Assembly: GCA_002372775.1 (NCBI GenBank)
Contig: DFIJ01000145.1
Coordinates: 1-15,504, forward strand
DNA length: 15,504 nt
Direction: 5' to 3'
From: Christensenella sp. UBA3700
GTDB taxonomy: Bacteria > Bacillota > Clostridia > Christensenellales > UBA3700
In this document: in pieces, positions 13,052 to 15,504 of the stretch
Layout: each line of letters starts with the position of its first letter
Numbering within the stretch: the first letter of the stretch is position 1
Translations under genes and position numbers: made by a program
The notes under the pieces: generated by a model
Database searches by the model: none
What the model was told of the DNA's origin: nothing
The model's input: only the letters and a program-made list of their open reading frames with translations

Positions 13052-15504
13052 TTAGTCTTCGTTTTCTACTGCAAACTTAGTATCTAAGTTTTCTTCCTTA
13101 ATGACATTCATTTCAGAAGCCTTATTTACAGTGATAACGTTTTCATAAATCTTTGTGCCAGTACCAGCAGGAATTAACTTACCGATAATGACATTTTCCT
13201 TTAAGCCTTGTAAGTGATCTACCTTACCCTTCATAGCTGCATCAGCAAGAACTCTAGCTGTTTCTTGGAATGAAGCTGCAGATAAGAATGAATCAACAGC
13301 AAGAGAAGACTTAGTAATACCTTGAAGTATTCTAGCACCTAATGCTGGTTCGCCGCCTTCAGCAAGAACCTTTTGGTTAGCTTCTTGAAGAACTCTTTCG
13401 TCAACAACATCGCCAAGAAGTAAGTTTGTTGAACCAACAGCTGTGATTCTTACTCTTCTTAACATTTGTCTTACGATGATTTCCAAGTGCTTTTCATTGA
13501 TTTCAGCATTTGAAGATTCATATGTCTTCTTAACTTCATCAATAATGTATTCTTGAACAGCAGCAGGTCCCTTTGTTCTTAGTAAGTCTTGAGGATAGAT
13601 ACTACCTAATGTGATTCTATCACCAGCAGCAATCTTTTCACCTGTCTTTACGCAAATCTTCTTATTGTAATCGATAGGATATTCTCTCTTATCTTCCTTA
13701 CCTGTGAACTTATCTACACCAGTAACTGTAACGATTCTTACGCCTGAAGAATTTTCTTCTACGCTTACAACACCATCAATATCTGAGATAGTAGCTTGAC
13801 CCTTTGGTCTTCTAACTTCGAACAATTCTTGTACACGAGGAAGACCGTTTGTAATATCGCCAGAAGTAGCAACACCACCAGTGTGGAATGTTCTCATTGT
13901 TAACTGTGTTCCTGGTTCACCGATTGATTGAGCAGCAATGATACCAACAGCTTCACCAACCTTAACGATGTTACCAGAAGCCATGTTCTTACCGTAACAC
14001 TTAGCGCATACGCCATTCTTAGCTTTACATGAGATGATAGCTCTGATTGTAATTTCTTGCATACCAGACTTATCAATTGCCTTAGCTTGATCTGGAGTGA
14101 TCATTTGACCAGCAGCTACAAGAACTTCTCCTGTGAATGGATCAACTACATCGTTGATAACGAATCTACCATCGATCTTATCGATAAAGTTCTTACCAGC
14201 CTTATCGTTAAGTACGATTTCTTCTTCCTTACCTTCCTTCATTACTTGAACACGACCAACTTTTGCGTTGTATAGATTCTTAACGTCTTCAGCTGTGATA
14301 ATACGACCCTTTGTAATTACGGCCTTGCCCGTAGACTTATCTAAGCAATCAAGAGCAGCCTTGCATCCAAGAACTGACTTAGAGAATGTAATATAGTCAT
14401 TATTCTTAACAACTGTACCCTTAACATCTCCACAATCTTGTTCGTATACAACAACATGGTGACATACATCAACAAGACGACGTGTTAAGTAACCAGAGTC
14501 AGCAGTCTTTAACGCTGTATCAGCCATACCCTTACGTCCACCGTGAGCTGAAATGAAGTATTCCAATACTGATAGACCTTCACGGTATGATGACTTAATT
14601 GGAAGCTCAATATCTTTACCTGATGTAGAAGCAACGATACCTCTCATACCACACAATTGCGAAATCTGACCGATACCACCACGGGCACCTGAGTTAGCCA
14701 TCATCCAAATTGGGTTATAGAAGTCTGATGTCTTACCTTGCTTTTCAAGGATGTTAGATACTTCTGTCTTAGCAGCAGTCCAAGCCTTAATTGTTTCTTG
14801 GTATCTGTTGCTTTCTGTTGTAAGACCCTTTCTACTTGCTCTTTCAATATCGATAACTTTCTTTTGAGCAATATCAAGGAACTTTTGCTTTTCTTGTGGT
14901 ACATGCATATCGAAGATAGATGCTGTGATAGCACCAACTGTTGAATACTTGTAACCTAAAGCCTTAATCTTATCTAGAACTACAGCAGTTTCTGTAGCAC
15001 CTTTCTTTGCGAATACTCTATCAACGATTCTTGATAAATCTTTCTTAGCAACGATGCTGTTGATTTCTAAGTCTAGGTAGCTTAGAGGATCAGCTGGATC
15101 TCTCTTTTGTAAACCTAAATCTTGAGGAATAGCACTGTTGAAGATTAACTTACCAACAGATGTTGTAATTCTCTTTGAATATTCTTTTCCATCGATAACC
15201 TTAGAAACTCTTACTTCAATTTCCTTTTGTAGAGAAATTTGTTTTGTTTGATAAGCCATTAAAGCTTCATCTGGGTTTCTGAATACTCTTCTATCTAAAG
15301 TTCTCTTTGCAGGATCTTCTGGCATTGTTAAATAGTAACAACCGATAACGATATCTTGTGATGGAGAAACGACTGGCTTACCATCAGACAACTTTAAGAT
15401 ATTGTTTGTTGAAAGCATTAAGAATCTAGCTTCTGCTCTAGCTTCTAGTGATAGTGGTACGTGAACAGCCATTTGGTCACCATCGAAGTCGGCGTTGAAC
15501 GCTG
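13052..15504 (-). CDS. rpoC: DNA-directed RNA polymerase subunit beta', 3' part (start beyond right edge)
   Basis: The visible 816 residues run from just before the catalytic NADFDGD Mg-binding loop (15476-15496) to the natural stop. In order they contain the [17 protein letters not shown] region, the bridge helix ([18 protein letters not shown], 14504-14557), zinc-site cysteines (DCGD, then [11 protein letters not shown]), the trigger-loop region with [10 protein letters not shown], and the C-terminal [13 protein letters not shown]. There is no large insertion in the trigger loop like that of E. coli, which fits a Gram-positive enzyme. The first of the two bridge-helix glycine-hinge residues reads GGRKG where most bacteria have GARKG. 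rpoB would be expected just outside the right edge. No terminator precedes the SAM riboswitch 30 bases after the stop. Confidence 0.98.
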   Translation of the reverse strand, partial: AFNADFDGDQMAVHVPLSLEARAEARFLMLSTNNILKLSDGKPVVSPSQDIVIGCYYLTMPEDPAKRTLDRRVFRNPDEALMAYQTKQISLQKEIEVRVSKVIDGKEYSKRITTSVGKLIFNSAIPQDLGLQKRDPADPLSYLDLEINSIVAKKDLSRIVDRVFAKKGATETAVVLDKIKALGYKYSTVGAITASIFDMHVPQEKQKFLDIAQKKVIDIERASRKGLTTESNRYQETIKAWTAAKTEVSNILEKQGKTSDFYNPIWMMANSGARGGIGQISQLCGMRGIVASTSGKDIELPIKSSYREGLSVLEYFISAHGGRKGMADTALKTADSGYLTRRLVDVCHHVVVYEQDCGDVKGTVVKNNDYITFSKSVLGCKAALDCLDKSTGKAVITKGRIITAEDVKNLYNAKVGRVQVMKEGKEEEIVLNDKAGKNFIDKIDGRFVINDVVDPFTGEVLVAAGQMITPDQAKAIDKSGMQEITIRAIISCKAKNGVCAKCYGKNMASGNIVKVGEAVGIIAAQSIGEPGTQLTMRTFHTGGVATSGDITNGLPRVQELFEVRRPKGQATISDIDGVVSVEENSSGVRIVTVTGVDKFTGKEDKREYPIDYNKKICVKTGEKIAAGDRITLGSIYPQDLLRTKGPAAVQEYIIDEVKKTYESSNAEINEKHLEIIVRQMLRRVRITAVGSTNLLLGDVVDERVLQEANQKVLAEGGEPALGARILQGITKSSLAVDSFLSAASFQETARVLADAAMKGKVDHLQGLKENVIIGKLIPAGTGTKIYENVITVNKASEMNVIKEENLDTKFAVENED

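Noticed and set aside
14701..14937. Second minus-strand reading frame inside rpoC
   Set aside because: It overlaps the conserved beta' frame completely, has no family features, and is a shadow.
1..15504. Mobile elements, CRISPR arrays, phage genes, tRNA or rRNA genes, horizontally acquired islands
   Set aside because: None found: no transposase, integrase, regularly spaced repeats or tRNA-like cloverleaf; composition and codon use look even over the window.

Overview
The window is a low-GC, AT-rich chromosomal segment of a bacterium. All genes lie on the minus strand and are tightly packed with strong GGAGG-type ribosome binding sites. The gene content (Gram-positive-type RpoC, S-box riboswitch, RecD2 rather than RecBCD, secA near prfB) points to Bacillota, most likely Clostridia. 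The sequence does not allow a confident family or genus. There is no mobile element, CRISPR array, tRNA or rRNA.

In transcription order (right to left) the layout is: 3' two thirds of rpoC (RNA polymerase beta'); a SAM-I (S-box) riboswitch with its terminator; metK (SAM synthetase); recD2 (DNA helicase, TTG start, 1 base after metK); a 74-base gap holding a promoter candidate and three palindromes; secA; a hairpin; a small membrane-anchored alpha/beta hydrolase; prfB (RF2, without the usual programmed frameshift); tsaD (t6A synthesis, 1 base after prfB); a 264-base gap with a good sigma-A promoter and a structured leader; then the str operon rpsL, rpsG, fusA and finally tuf (5' end only), which has its own sigma-A promoter.

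Functionally this is a growth-machinery block: transcription (RpoC), ribosome assembly and elongation (S12, S7, EF-G, EF-Tu), termination (RF2), tRNA modification (TsaD), protein export (SecA), methyl donor supply (MetK) and genome maintenance (RecD2). The usual bacterial arrangement rpoB-rpoC-rpsL-rpsG-fusA-tuf is split here by six genes, and the str operon has its own promoter and leader.

No wholly new multi-gene system is evident. The points most worth a second look are non-coding: the palindrome-rich secA promoter, the three-hairpin rpsL leader, and a SAM riboswitch placed so that it probably also controls recD2. In the proteins they are an S12 with arginine at position 88 (a streptomycin-resistance residue elsewhere) and a frameshift-free prfB.
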